In this document: piece after piece, positions 30,011 to 38,782 of the stretch
Layout: every line of letters begins with the position of its first letter
Numbering within the stretch: the stretch's first letter is position 1
NCBI GenBank assembly: GCA_964384595.1
Contig: CAYLLY010000009.1
Span: 1 to 48,106 of the forward strand
DNA: 48,106 bases
Reading direction: 5' to 3'
Source: SCTG01 sp964384595
GTDB taxonomy: Bacteria; Nitrospirota; Nitrospiria; Nitrospirales; NS-4
Translations under genes and position numbers: made by a program
The notes under the pieces: model-generated
Told to the model about the DNA's origin: nothing
Database searches by the model: none
What the model saw: the letters and a program-made list of their open reading frames with translations, nothing else

Positions 30011-30883
30011 ATGACTTCCACCACGACGCCGGTTAAGAGACTCACGAGGCGGTGCAGTTATGGAACCATCTTCCTTTTCAGTCTCATCACCCTGGGCGCC
30101 GCGATCGGGCTTCCGGCCTACGCCTATTTCTTCGACTACACCTGGGTGGATTGGGCCATGTTCGGTCTCCTGTATGCCGTGTCCGCCATGGGTATCACGG
30201 TCGGCTACCATCGCCTGATTTCCCACCGGAGCTTCAGCTGCTCGAACTGGGTCAAGGGATGCTTGCTGGTCGCCGGCGGGTGGGCACTGGAAAATTCGGC
30301 GCTGAAGTGGTCGGCGGACCATATCCGTCACCACGCACAGTGCGACCAGGAGGAAGATCCCTACAACGCCCAGCGGGGGTTCTGGTACAGCCACGTCGGC
30401 TGGATTTTTTTCAATGACCCCCATGCCGACGAGAAGTATGCTTCTCGCCTCAGGCATGATCCGGTGGTGCTCTGGCAGCACCGGTACTATGTGCCGATCG
30501 TGCTCTCCGGGCTGTCCCTGCCTTTCGTGGTGGGTTTTCTCTACAACGGCTGGATCGGCGGGCTCGGCTGTTTTCTGCTGGCGGGGGTGGGGCGCACGTT
30601 TTTCGTGCTCAATTCCACCTTCTGCATCAATTCCATTTGTCACATTTGGGGGACGCAGCCCCACACAACGGCGGACTCCAGCCGGGACAGTTGGGTCGTG
30701 TCTTTCCTGACCTTCGGCGAGGGCTACCATAATTATCACCATGCCCATCAGCGGGACTACCGCAACGGCCCACGCTGGTACAACTTCGATCCGTCCAAAT
30801 GGGTGATCTTCGGACTATCGTTGACCGGGTTGGCTTGGGATCTGTGTCGGGTGCAGCCTGAGCGGACGCGGTTTGTATCCTAA
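30011..30883 (+). CDS. acyl-CoA/fatty acid desaturase
   Basis: 290 aa membrane-bound di-iron desaturase. The three histidine boxes are HRLISH (67-72), HIRHH (104-108) and HNYHH (240-244), with four hydrophobic spans between them (about 20-40, 45-62, 160-180, 185-205). The spacing is that of stearoyl-CoA/delta-9 desaturases, which add a cis double bond using O2 and electrons from a ferredoxin or cytochrome b5-type donor. It would tune membrane fluidity, which fits the neighbouring cold-shock-type RRM gene, but no shared operon is evident. It implies growth in oxygen. Confidence 0.92.
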   Translation: MTSTTTPVKRLTRRCSYGTIFLFSLITLGAAIGLPAYAYFFDYTWVDWAMFGLLYAVSAMGITVGYHRLISHRSFSCSNWVKGCLLVAGGWALENSALKWSADHIRHHAQCDQEEDPYNAQRGFWYSHVGWIFFNDPHADEKYASRLRHDPVVLWQHRYYVPIVLSGLSLPFVVGFLYNGWIGGLGCFLLAGVGRTFFVLNSTFCINSICHIWGTQPHTTADSSRDSWVVSFLTFGEGYHNYHHAHQRDYRNGPRWYNFDPSKWVIFGLSLTGLAWDLCRVQPERTRFVS

Positions 30884-30920
30884 CCATCCTATCTGCTCCC
30901 AGAGCGGAAGGTAAATCGCC

Positions 30921-31226
30921 ATGTTAACGTTACACTCGCCGGGTCCCTGGCACATGCTGGTCTATATTAATGAGAAGGACGAGCAGTTCCCGCCGCATAT
31001 TGTCGGGCTGTGGGACAACTACGATGTGGCCGACTGCTGCGGCCGCAATGAAGAAGTTGACCTGGCTAACGGTCGGCTGATCGCGGCTGCTCCCGAACTT
31101 CTGCAAGCGTGCGAAGCGGCTATCGATGCCCTGGCTGAGAATTCACCAGGGTGCGCCCCATCAGCGGCCAACCTCAAGGCGGTTGACCTCTGCCGCGCCG
31201 CCCGCGACAAAGCCTGCGCAGCGTAG
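30921..31226 (+). CDS. hypothetical protein with phage-like motif
   Basis: 101 aa. The N-terminal part has GPWHMLVYINEKDEQFP and GLWDNYDVADCCGRNEE; the centre has NGRLIAAAPELLQACEAAID. The ARLIAAAPELL-type motif recurs in short proteins of phages and genomic islands, with no assigned function. No signal or membrane segment. An AGCGGAAGG site precedes the ATG. It sits 37 bp after the desaturase, at the edge of a patch of accessory genes. Confidence 0.65.
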   Translation: MLTLHSPGPWHMLVYINEKDEQFPPHIVGLWDNYDVADCCGRNEEVDLANGRLIAAAPELLQACEAAIDALAENSPGCAPSAANLKAVDLCRAARDKACAA

Positions 31227-31302
31227 GAATTCGATCCGCCCTTCCGAGCCCTTCCCGTCCCCAGCTCGACGTACGAATAGGCACGCTTCCGGCTTGTCCT
31301 GG

Positions 31303-31525
31303 CTGGGCTGGCGCGAGAAAAGGGGTATGATGTCGGGCGGCTATGCTTGAAGAAGTCGAATCAGTCAAACAGCAGCCAGGCGAGAATTTCTGCCGGTGGT
31401 TCAGCGATGAGTATTTCGATCTGTATGTGTGGACTGATCCGAGCGGAACGATCACGGGATTTCAGTTGTGCTATGACAAGCCGGGGAAGGAGCGTGCCTT
31501 CACCTGGTTCAGCGACAGCGGACCG
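31303..31525. repeat. direct repeat copy 1 (unknown gene 5' half and promoter)
   Basis: This segment matches 32181-32398 in direct orientation at roughly 80 percent identity, including GGCTGGCGCGAGAA, the -10 like TATGAT/TATCAT and the first ~60 codons. The toxin-antitoxin pair lies between the two copies. Confidence 0.8.
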
Positions 31526-31642
31526 GGGGCCAATTGTGAGGGGAGATGTGAAAAACCGCCCGTGCTTTTCGGCTGCTCTTTCCTTTTCGGTGTGCAGGGA
31601 GTAAACTTTATCCATGCCGAAAGCTCCCGAACAACTGCTTAA
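31343..31642 (+). pseudogene. truncated copy of the 122-aa unknown gene
   Basis: The first ~60 codons (MLEEVESVKQQPGENFCRWF onward, through GFQLCYDKPG and FTWF) match the intact gene at 32219. After about residue 62 the sequence is unrelated (SGPGANCEGRCEKPPVLFG), and the frame runs 29 bp into the antitoxin gene. The family's C-terminal half is missing, so it is most likely a remnant left when the TA module arrived. It may still be transcribed, as its -10 like box is intact. Confidence 0.7.
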
Positions 31643-31853
31643 GGACGCACTGCAACTTCCGGAAGACCAGCGCGCCGGTTTGGTCGTTGACTTGCTCGAC
31701 AGTCTCGATCCCGCTGTTCCGGGTGAGGGGCGAAGCGACCAAGAATGGATTGCGGAAGTGCAGCGGAGGGCGCGTGAAGCTCTCGCCGGTCAGCCGGGCC
31801 TTACCTGGGATCAAGCGCTTGCACGGATAACGGATCGCCTCAACCGTAAGTGA
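31614..31853 (+). CDS. antitoxin of the addiction-module (PF09720) family
   Basis: 79 aa, acidic. It has the family pattern KDALQLPEDQRAGLVVDLLDSL at the N-terminus and DQEWIAEVQRRAREALAG in the middle. Such antitoxins pair with RelE/ParE toxins. The toxin GTG overlaps its stop by 4 bp. No classic DNA-binding domain is visible, as is common for this family. The ATG at 31614 is the natural start. Confidence 0.9.
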   Translation: MPKAPEQLLKDALQLPEDQRAGLVVDLLDSLDPAVPGEGRSDQEWIAEVQRRAREALAGQPGLTWDQALARITDRLNRK

Positions 31854-32164
31854 AGCAGGTTCGACTTGCGCCCGAAGCGGTCGAGGAAATAGCTGATGCG
31901 GCGGCTTGGTACGAGTCCAGGCAGTCGGGCTTGGCGTCGAAACTCTTCGAAGAAATCGAACGGGCAATGGTGTTAGTCGGCGCCCGTCCAGTGTCATTCC
32001 CTCGTCTGCTCGATATATCTCCTGAGCTGGATATCCGTCGGGCGATGCTGCCTCGGTTCCCTTATGCTCTGGTATTCCTCGCGCTCGGTGACGAGATCCG
32101 CATTCTCGCCGTGGCCCATGCCAAGCGTGAGCCGGGCTATTGGCTGAACCGAATCCATTCCTAG
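31850..32164 (+). CDS. RelE/ParE-family toxin
   Basis: 104 aa. The N-terminal VRLAPEAVEEIADAAAWYES and the C-terminal RFPYALVFLALGDEIRILAVAH plus PGYWLNRI match the RelE/ParE fold of plasmid-stabilisation toxins. RelE members cleave mRNA on the ribosome and ParE members poison gyrase; sequence does not decide here. A GTG start within the antitoxin end makes translation coupled. Confidence 0.9.
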   Translation: MKQVRLAPEAVEEIADAAAWYESRQSGLASKLFEEIERAMVLVGARPVSFPRLLDISPELDIRRAMLPRFPYALVFLALGDEIRILAVAHAKREPGYWLNRIHS

Positions 32165-32218
32165 TTACGCCTGTCGCATCTGGACTGGCGCGAGAATAGG
32201 GGTATCATAAATGGCGAC

Positions 32219-32587
32219 ATGCTGAAAGAAGTCGAAGCGGTCAAGCAAGAACCCGGCGAGGATTTCCGCCGGTGGTTCCGGGACGAATGTTTCGACCTGT
32301 ATGTCTGGACAAATCAGGCCGGAACCGTCACGGGGTTTCAGTTGTGCTACGACAAGCCGGGCGATGAGCATGCCCTCACCTGGTTCCACGACAAGGGCTT
32401 TTTCCACCATCGCATAGATCCGGGCGACCAGGCGCCCAACAAGAACCGGACGCCGACCCTGGTCCAGGACGGTATCTTTCAGGGCGACGACGTCGAGCGG
32501 CGCTTCGCCGAGAGCAGTAAAGCCCTCGATGTGGGCCTTGCCAACTTTATTATTAAGAAGCTGACGGAATATCAGGCCAGCCTGTAG
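32219..32587 (+). CDS. unknown 122-aa protein (intact copy)
   Basis: 122 aa. The N-terminal half (FDLYVWTNQAGTVTGFQLCY, DKPGDEHALTWF) looks like a small beta-sheet domain with conserved tryptophans. The C-terminal half (DGIFQGDDVERRFAESSKALDVGLANFIIKKL) is helical. No family recognised. It has a -10 like TATCAT at 32203-32208, placing transcription start only about 4-5 nt before the ATG. A partial copy at 31343 shows the gene was duplicated around the TA pair. It converges on the M16 gene. Confidence 0.75.
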   Translation: MLKEVEAVKQEPGEDFRRWFRDECFDLYVWTNQAGTVTGFQLCYDKPGDEHALTWFHDKGFFHHRIDPGDQAPNKNRTPTLVQDGIFQGDDVERRFAESSKALDVGLANFIIKKLTEYQASL

Positions 32588-32595
32588 CAGTCGTC

Positions 32596-33942
32596 TCACT
32601 TCCCCCCAAGGACAACCCCCGCATCAATCTTGGCCTCGGCCTGCTTGGCGACCACCACGAGCGCGTAGAGATCGGGATTGATGTACTTCTGCGCCGCGCG
32701 CAGGATGTCTTCTTTGGTGACCGCCGCGATGGCTTTGGGGTAGTCGTCGAAGTAACTCAGCCCCAGGTTATGCAGCTCCACGACGGTCAGGAGCCCCGCC
32801 AGCTTGCCGGTGGTATCCAGGCGCAAGGGAAAGCTGCCGATCAGGTACGCCTTGGCGTCGGCCAGCTCCTGGTCGCTGACCGGCTCGGTGCGGATGCGCT
32901 TGATCTCGGCGAGCGCGGCGGCAATGGCCTGATTGGCCGCGGCGTTGCGGGTCTGCAGGTTGACGGAGAAGGGACCGGGCATGACGTGGGCGTCGAAGCC
33001 GCTGTCCACGTCGTAGGCCAGGCCCTGCTCGTCGCGGATGCGATTCACCAGCCGCGAGGAGAACCCGCCGCCGCCGAGGATGTAATTCATCACCGACACC
33101 GCGTAGAAATCCGGGTTCTTCCGGTCGATGCCCACATGGCCCAGGGAGACGGTCGCCTGCGTCAGGTCCTTGTCGATGAGCTTGAGGACGGATTTCTGGA
33201 GGGGTTCGGGCGAAGGGAAGGGCGAAGCGGCGGCGTCTTTCTTCGCCCACCGGCCGAAGTGTTTTTTGACCAGTTCGACCGCCTCAGCTTCCCGGATGTC
33301 GCCGACGATGGCCATGACCGTGCGGTTGGGGCGGTAATAGGCGTCATGAAAGGCGACCAGGTCCTTCCGGGTGATTTTCGGGACGGTCTTCTCATCCCCG
33401 TTGGTGGGCCGCCGGTAGGGGTGGCCCTTGAAAATGATGTCGTTGAACGCCTTGCCGGCGACCGTCCCGGGATCGTCCTTCTCGCCCTGCAGCACGCCGA
33501 GGAGTTCGTCGCGCACGCGGGAGACTTCCTTTTCGGCGAAGGCCGGGTTCATGAGGAGATCGGCCAGCAAGGTAAAACCGCGGTCGGCGTCCTTCTTCAG
33601 GACCCGGAGCGTGGCGGTGGCGAAGTCGTTCGTGGCCTTGGCGTTGAATTCCGCTCCCAGGAACTCAATCTCCTGCGCGAGCCTCGTGGCGCTCCGGGTC
33701 TTGGTGCCTTCCTCGAGCATCCCGGCCGTCATGTAGGCCAGACCCGCCTTGGCGTCGGGATCGTGCACGGCGCCCGCTTTGATCAGCACGTTCACGGTAA
33801 CGATGGGGAGCGACGGCTGGTCCTGGATGAGCAGGGTCATGCCGTTCTCGATGATGACGCGGGCAGGCTTGATGTCGGCGGCGTGGGAAAAGGATGGCGC
33901 CATACAAAGCGCCATGAGCGCGGCAGCCAGAAGCCGTCTCAC
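32596..33942 (-). CDS. M16-family peptidase-like protein, zinc motif missing
   Basis: 448 aa with a signal peptide (MRRLLAAALMALCMAPSFSHA). It has the two-lobed M16 fold: GMTLLIQDQPSLPIVTVNVLIKAG start, TNGDEKTVPKITRKDLVAFH, LGHVGIDRKNPDFY, and GGGGFSSRLVNRIRDEQGLAY. The HxxEH zinc site is replaced by AGLAYMTAGMLEEG, so it cannot be catalytic. Such subunits pair with an active M16 partner, as in the mitochondrial processing peptidase alpha/beta pair. Its start overlaps the stop of the active partner by 4 bp. Confidence 0.9.
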   Translation of the reverse strand: MRRLLAAALMALCMAPSFSHAADIKPARVIIENGMTLLIQDQPSLPIVTVNVLIKAGAVHDPDAKAGLAYMTAGMLEEGTKTRSATRLAQEIEFLGAEFNAKATNDFATATLRVLKKDADRGFTLLADLLMNPAFAEKEVSRVRDELLGVLQGEKDDPGTVAGKAFNDIIFKGHPYRRPTNGDEKTVPKITRKDLVAFHDAYYRPNRTVMAIVGDIREAEAVELVKKHFGRWAKKDAAASPFPSPEPLQKSVLKLIDKDLTQATVSLGHVGIDRKNPDFYAVSVMNYILGGGGFSSRLVNRIRDEQGLAYDVDSGFDAHVMPGPFSVNLQTRNAAANQAIAAALAEIKRIRTEPVSDQELADAKAYLIGSFPLRLDTTGKLAGLLTVVELHNLGLSYFDDYPKAIAAVTKEDILRAAQKYINPDLYALVVVAKQAEAKIDAGVVLGGK

Positions 33943-35306
33943 TGGGCACCGCCCGCCGCCTGCTGGGCCTGGGGCTTTTGAGCGAGCGGGATCAGGATGC
34001 CCACGGTCCGCGTGTCCTCGTTGAGGTACGTGCGCGCGACGCGCTGGATGTCCTCTTTCGTGACGGCGCGCACCTTGTCCACGTAGTCCGCGATATACTG
34101 CCAGCCGGCGCCCGCGGTTTCAGCCGTGCCCAGGAGCATCGCCTGCCGGAAAATGGAATCCTGCTCGAACAGATACTTGGCCTCCACCTGGTTCTTGGCC
34201 TTTTGGATCTCCATATCGGAAGGCGGCTCCTTTTTGAGCCGCTCGATCTCGGTCAGGACGGCCTTTTCCACGTCCGCGATTTTCGCCCCCGGATTGACGA
34301 CGGCATAGAAGGTAAAGAGCTCGGGGTCCGCCGCCAGCTCGTTGTAGCCGGCGCCTACTTGTAATGCCAGTTTCTTCCGGTAGACGAGTGCATCATACAG
34401 ACGCGCGCTCCGGCCTCCGGAGAGGATGTTCTCCAGCACCGCCAGGGCGCGCACGTCCGGGCTCCTGAAATTGGGCACCTTGTACCCGAAATAGATGAAC
34501 GGCAGCTGGGCCTCCCGTTTCACCACGATCCGCCGCTCGCCTTTCTGTTCCGGTTCGATGATGGATGTCGGGGGAGGCGGATTCCCCTTGGGCAGGCCGT
34601 CGAAGTATTTTCTGACCAGGGGAAGGGCGGTCTCGGCCTTCACGTCGCCGACGATCACCAGCGTCGCGTTGTTCGGGGCATAGTACTTTTCATAGTAGGA
34701 CTTGAGGTCCTGCCGGTTCATCGCGTCCAGGTCGTTGAACCATCCGATGATGGGCCAGTGGTAGGGATGGGTCATGAAGGCCTGCGCGTACATCTGCTCG
34801 ACCAGGTAAGACGGGGGAACGTCCTCGATGCGGAGACGGCGCTCTTCTTTGACGACCTCGCGCTCCAACTGAAACTCCTTATCGTCCAGCAGCAGTCCCT
34901 GCAGGCGGTCCGCTTCCATTTCCAGGGCGAGCGCCAGCTTGTCGGCGGCCAGGTTTTCGAAGTACGCCGTGTAGTCCTGGCTGGTGAACGCGTTGTCGTT
35001 GCCGCCGTTCTTCTTGATGATCTTGGAGAACTCGCCCTTGCCGTACTTGGGCGTGCCCTTGAACATCATGTGCTCCAGCATATGCGAGAGGCCGGCCCGT
35101 CCCATGACCTCATTGCGGGAGCCGACCTTGTACCAGATCTGGACCGTGACGACGGGGGCCTTGGGCTCTTCCACGAGCAATACTTTGAGCCCGTTCGCCA
35201 GGGTGAACTCCTGGACCTTCAGCCGGTTCGCCGTCGCCGGCTGGGGATCGGGGAGAACCGCGATGATCGCCAGGACGAGCGCGAGGCGCAGCATTCTCTT
35301 GAGCAT
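33939..35306 (-). CDS. M16-family zinc peptidase (catalytic)
   Basis: 455 aa with a signal peptide (MLKRMLRLALVLAIIAVLP). The inverted zinc motif HMLEH is at residues 75-79 and the downstream glutamate region NGGNDNAFTSQDYTAYFE is intact. The glycine-rich C-lobe motif SGGRSARLYDALVYRKKLAL is present. It likely degrades peptides in the periplasm together with the non-catalytic M16 protein downstream. ATG at 35306 is preferred over 35342 because GAAGGAG lies 9-11 nt before it and the signal peptide then starts properly. Confidence 0.93.
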   Translation of the reverse strand: MLKRMLRLALVLAIIAVLPDPQPATANRLKVQEFTLANGLKVLLVEEPKAPVVTVQIWYKVGSRNEVMGRAGLSHMLEHMMFKGTPKYGKGEFSKIIKKNGGNDNAFTSQDYTAYFENLAADKLALALEMEADRLQGLLLDDKEFQLEREVVKEERRLRIEDVPPSYLVEQMYAQAFMTHPYHWPIIGWFNDLDAMNRQDLKSYYEKYYAPNNATLVIVGDVKAETALPLVRKYFDGLPKGNPPPPTSIIEPEQKGERRIVVKREAQLPFIYFGYKVPNFRSPDVRALAVLENILSGGRSARLYDALVYRKKLALQVGAGYNELAADPELFTFYAVVNPGAKIADVEKAVLTEIERLKKEPPSDMEIQKAKNQVEAKYLFEQDSIFRQAMLLGTAETAGAGWQYIADYVDKVRAVTKEDIQRVARTYLNEDTRTVGILIPLAQKPQAQQAAGGAQ

Positions 35307-35326
35307 GACGACAGTGACTCCTTCTT

Positions 35327-36445
35327 CTACGCGGTTGAACAATGTTGTCGGATTGGGATCAAGGGGGCGGACTCGGAGAGTGTCCCAAGCTGGCCGCAGG
35401 CGCCGAGGATGTCCCGTCCCTTGCTCTTGCGGATGTATGCGTCGATCCCGTTTCCCGTCACGATGGACTGGAAGCGCAGGACGGTCTCGTCGGCCGGCCG
35501 GCGAAAGGGACTGCCCGGGAATTCATTGAAGGGGATCAGGTTGATCTTGCAACGCATGCCGCGGACCAGCTTGACCAGCCGCGCCGCGTCCTGCGCGCTG
35601 TCGTTCTCGTCCTTGAGCAACACGTACTCGAAGGTCAGCCGCCGGTGCGGTTTCAGCGGGAAGGCGCGGCAGGCTTTCATGAGGGCCTGCAAGGGGTAGG
35701 CCTTGCTCACCGCCGGCATGAGCCGTGTCCGCTGCTCGTTGGTCGTGGCATTCAGCGAGACGGCCAGATTCACGCCCATCGTCGCCACCCGTTTCAGCCG
35801 TGAGGCCAGGCCGGCGGTGGACAGCGTGATCCGGCGGGGAGAGAGTCCGACGCCCCAGGTCTGATTGGTGAGACGGCGGACGGCTTCTTCCACGGCGTCG
35901 GCGTTCGCCAGCGGCTCGCCCATGCCCATCAACACGAGGTTGGTGAGCGGGCGGTCTTTCGGCAACTGTCTTTGTACCGCCAGCACCTGCCCGACGATCT
36001 CATGGGCCGTGAGGTTTCTCAGCAGGCCCATTCGGCCGGTCAGACAGAAGGCGCAGTCCAGGGTGCAGCCCACCTGGGTCGAGAGACAGAGCGTCAGTCG
36101 GTCATTTGAACAGGAGGGGGCCCCGCCAAAGGCGCCCCTCCCGGACCCACTATCCGGGATCAGCACGCTCTCAATAGCGTTGCCGTCCTCCAGATGAAAG
36201 ATGAACTTCTGCGTGCCGTCCTCCGAGGTCAGAACTTCCGTGGGGGAGAGCGCGCCGATGCGCGCCTCTGTGGACAGTTGCATGCGGACCGCCTTCGACA
36301 AGTCGGTCATGGCGTCGAGGTCGGTCACGCGACGTTGGTACAGCCAGCGGAGAATCTGATGGGCGTGAAAGCGCGGCCAGCCCTTGTCCTCTCCGAGATC
36401 GGCCAATTCAGCGGCGCTCAGGGCCATGAGATCAATTGTAGCCAT
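35327..36445 (-). CDS. rlmN: 23S rRNA (adenine-2503-C2) methyltransferase, radical SAM
   Basis: 372 aa radical SAM enzyme with the cluster motif CTLDCAFC, TGRMGLLRNLTAHEIVGQV, GMGEPLAN, and the C-terminal catalytic cysteine region ILGACGQL. It methylates C2 of A2503 in 23S rRNA and A37 of some tRNAs. Just before the CxxxCxxC motif there is a glycine/serine-rich insertion (GSGRGAFGGAPSCSNDR) that looks like a surface loop. ATG at 36445 gives the usual N-terminus. The catalytic M16 gene follows 20 bp later, apparently without functional link. Confidence 0.94.
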   Translation of the reverse strand: MATIDLMALSAAELADLGEDKGWPRFHAHQILRWLYQRRVTDLDAMTDLSKAVRMQLSTEARIGALSPTEVLTSEDGTQKFIFHLEDGNAIESVLIPDSGSGRGAFGGAPSCSNDRLTLCLSTQVGCTLDCAFCLTGRMGLLRNLTAHEIVGQVLAVQRQLPKDRPLTNLVLMGMGEPLANADAVEEAVRRLTNQTWGVGLSPRRITLSTAGLASRLKRVATMGVNLAVSLNATTNEQRTRLMPAVSKAYPLQALMKACRAFPLKPHRRLTFEYVLLKDENDSAQDAARLVKLVRGMRCKINLIPFNEFPGSPFRRPADETVLRFQSIVTGNGIDAYIRKSKGRDILGACGQLGTLSESAPLIPIRQHCSTA

Positions 36446-36498
36446 TGCCAGCAGAGCGTAACACAGCCTCAGGATTCGCGGCAAGCTGCGGAAGATGG

Positions 36499-36504
36499 TA
36501 TAAT
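36499..36504 (+). promoter_or_regulatory. TATAAT box before the Slt-like gene
   Basis: A perfect TATAAT with only a weak -35 (TTCGCG, 18 bp upstream). Transcription would begin close to the ATG at 36512, in frame with the gene but nine codons above the start I chose. Confidence 0.4.
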
Positions 36505-36538
36505 CCCCGCGATGCAATCGGGTTGCGCGCCAAACCTC

Positions 36539-38782
36539 ATGTCCTCCTTCACGTCTCATCGGCGGAGTCTCGGGAACCCCCTGCGTGTGATCGCCGCCGT
36601 GGCCTTGGCGGGTATCGGGCTGCTGCTGCTCCAAGCCCGTCCGGCGGCCGGCCAGCCGGCCGTGACGCCCTGTGCGGAGCCGGCTTCTTGTCTCGCCCAG
36701 GCCGTCGCGGCGCTCGGCCAGCGGGACCGCGAGAACGGGATGCGTTTCCTGCAAGGCGTGATTGAGCAGTACCCGAACACCCCGTGGGCCGGCCGCGCCG
36801 CGCTGGCGCTGGGCAAGCAGTACCAGGAACGGGGCGACCGGCAGGCCGTCCAATATCTATTGTCCGCTCAGCAACACCTGCCGGTCGTGGGCGACTATGC
36901 GTTCTATTATCTCGGTGCGACCGATATGAAGGCGTCCGACTTCAACGGCGCCGCCACGGCCTTCGACCTCCTGGTCGAGCGCTATCCCGACAGCCTTTTG
37001 AGGCCGCAGGCGCTCGCGCGCTCGGTCGACGCCTGGTTCCAAGCGGACGACTGCAGGCGGGCGCGCGAGCGGCAGGTGAGGTTTCTGGCGGAATATGCCG
37101 GACATGCGTTGGTTCCCGCCGTGCTTCTGCGGCAGGGGGACTGTCAATATAAGGGGAAAGATACGGCCGCCGCCGTCGCGACCTATCGGCGGATCTGGGT
37201 CCAGCACGCGGCGTCGCCTCAGGTGGATGACGCGGCGATGAGGCTGGAACGTCTGAAGGGTGAGGGCGCGGCGATTCCGGAGTTGACGCCGGAAGACCGA
37301 TGGCTGCGCGCCAAGACGCTGTTCGACGCCGCTCAGTACGCCGGCGCCGTGAAGGCGTTCGAGGACTATCTGAAGTCATCGCCGGCCCCCAACCGGGACC
37401 GGGCCAGACTGAACATGGGCATTGCCCACGTTCGGCTCAAACGCTTTGACGAGGCGCGCATCAGTTTCGAGCAGGCGGTCAAGGGCGGGTCCGACAGCAC
37501 CATTCAGGATGCCATCGTCTGGCTGGCCAGGGTGCTTCTGCGGCGAGGCCTCGATGAGCCCTTTCTGGCCCTTGCGCGGGAGGTCGAGGCGGGACGCCTC
37601 TCCGGCGAAGCCAGAGCGAAGTTCCTTCTGCTGCTGGCGGCCCAGCATGCGGATCGGGGACGGCTCGACAAGGCGGTCCAGACCTACCAGCAAGTGGGAG
37701 AGAGCGGGGAGGGCCCGGCCTCCGAAGGGTATTACCGGGCCGGCTGGCTGCTCTACAAAAGCGGCCGCTTCGAGGAAGCCGCCCGGTCTTGTGATCAAGC
37801 CATTCGGGTGCAGCCGGGAGGGCCTTTCAGCGTGCCGGCGCTGTACTGGAAGGCCCGGAGCCTGGAAAAATCCGGAGAGACGCAACAGGCGGCGACGTTG
37901 TTCCGGACGCTGTGCGGCGACGCGCCGCTCTCCTATTACTGTCAGATTGCGCGCGTCCGGCCTGTCGCCGCTCTTGCCGGCGGGGTGGGCGAAGCGCAGG
38001 GCGGCGTCTCGTTCAACGGGCTCGATCCGAAGGAGAAGCCGATCGCGGGCGACGTGCACTATCAGCGCGCCGTAGAGTTGCGCATGGCGGGCCTGCTGCG
38101 CGAGGCCGGCGAGGAAGCGGCGGTCCTGACGGGAAAGATCGGTGGCGACCGCGGCGAAATTCTCTGGATGGCCGGCCTGCTGAAGGACTTCGGCGAATAC
38201 CATCGTGCCCTCAAGCTGGTGCAGCTCACGTTTCCCGATGTGCTGGAACGCGGCATCAGCGGCGTGCCATCGTCGTTCTGGGAACTGGCGTATCCGCAGG
38301 GCTTGCTGCCCGCGATTCAGGCGGTGACTACCAATGGGGTCGATCCCTATCTTATCGCCGCGGTCATTCGCGAAGAGAGCGTGTACAATCCGGACGCGGT
38401 TTCGCCGGCGGGCGCGCTCGGCCTGATGCAGGTAATGCCGCAGACCGGCCAGATGATCGCTGGCCGGCTGGGCGGCGAATCCTTCATCAAGGAACGTTTG
38501 TTCGATCCCCGCTACAACATCCGTCTGGGAAGCTGGTACCTGGGCCACTTGGCCGAGAAGTTCGACCGTAATCCCGTCTATATGATCGCGGCGTACAACG
38601 CAGGCCCGGAAGCCGTGGCGAAGTGGGTCCAGCAGTTCGGAGGGGTCGAGCCTGATGAGTTCATCGAATCCATTCCCTATACGGAAACCAGACTGTATGT
38701 GAAGCGGGTGCTTCGGAGTCACCGAGAGTATCGGCGGGTGAATGGCCGGGAATGCGCCGCGTCGGTGGAGAAGGTCTGCTGA
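36539..38782 (+). CDS. Slt70-like lytic transglycosylase with TPR-like repeats
   Basis: 747 aa. A signal peptide (about residues 10-40) precedes a long helical array with tetratricopeptide-like repeats (LGKQYQERGDRQAVQYLL; YYRAGWLLYKSGRFEEAARS; ALYWKARSLEKSGETQQAA). The C-terminal SLT domain has the catalytic glutamate in IREESVYNPDAVS, GALGLMQVMPQTG and AAYNAGPEAV. It matches soluble Slt architecture, a periplasmic exolytic enzyme that cleaves glycan strands. No ribosome site favours either ATG at 36539 or 36512. The next gene starts within its stop (TGATG). Confidence 0.92.
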   Translation: MSSFTSHRRSLGNPLRVIAAVALAGIGLLLLQARPAAGQPAVTPCAEPASCLAQAVAALGQRDRENGMRFLQGVIEQYPNTPWAGRAALALGKQYQERGDRQAVQYLLSAQQHLPVVGDYAFYYLGATDMKASDFNGAATAFDLLVERYPDSLLRPQALARSVDAWFQADDCRRARERQVRFLAEYAGHALVPAVLLRQGDCQYKGKDTAAAVATYRRIWVQHAASPQVDDAAMRLERLKGEGAAIPELTPEDRWLRAKTLFDAAQYAGAVKAFEDYLKSSPAPNRDRARLNMGIAHVRLKRFDEARISFEQAVKGGSDSTIQDAIVWLARVLLRRGLDEPFLALAREVEAGRLSGEARAKFLLLLAAQHADRGRLDKAVQTYQQVGESGEGPASEGYYRAGWLLYKSGRFEEAARSCDQAIRVQPGGPFSVPALYWKARSLEKSGETQQAATLFRTLCGDAPLSYYCQIARVRPVAALAGGVGEAQGGVSFNGLDPKEKPIAGDVHYQRAVELRMAGLLREAGEEAAVLTGKIGGDRGEILWMAGLLKDFGEYHRALKLVQLTFPDVLERGISGVPSSFWELAYPQGLLPAIQAVTTNGVDPYLIAAVIREESVYNPDAVSPAGALGLMQVMPQTGQMIAGRLGGESFIKERLFDPRYNIRLGSWYLGHLAEKFDRNPVYMIAAYNAGPEAVAKWVQQFGGVEPDEFIESIPYTETRLYVKRVLRSHREYRRVNGRECAASVEKVC

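Noticed and set aside
30921..31226. Prophage remnant
   Set aside because: Only one short protein has a phage-like motif; no other phage gene is nearby.
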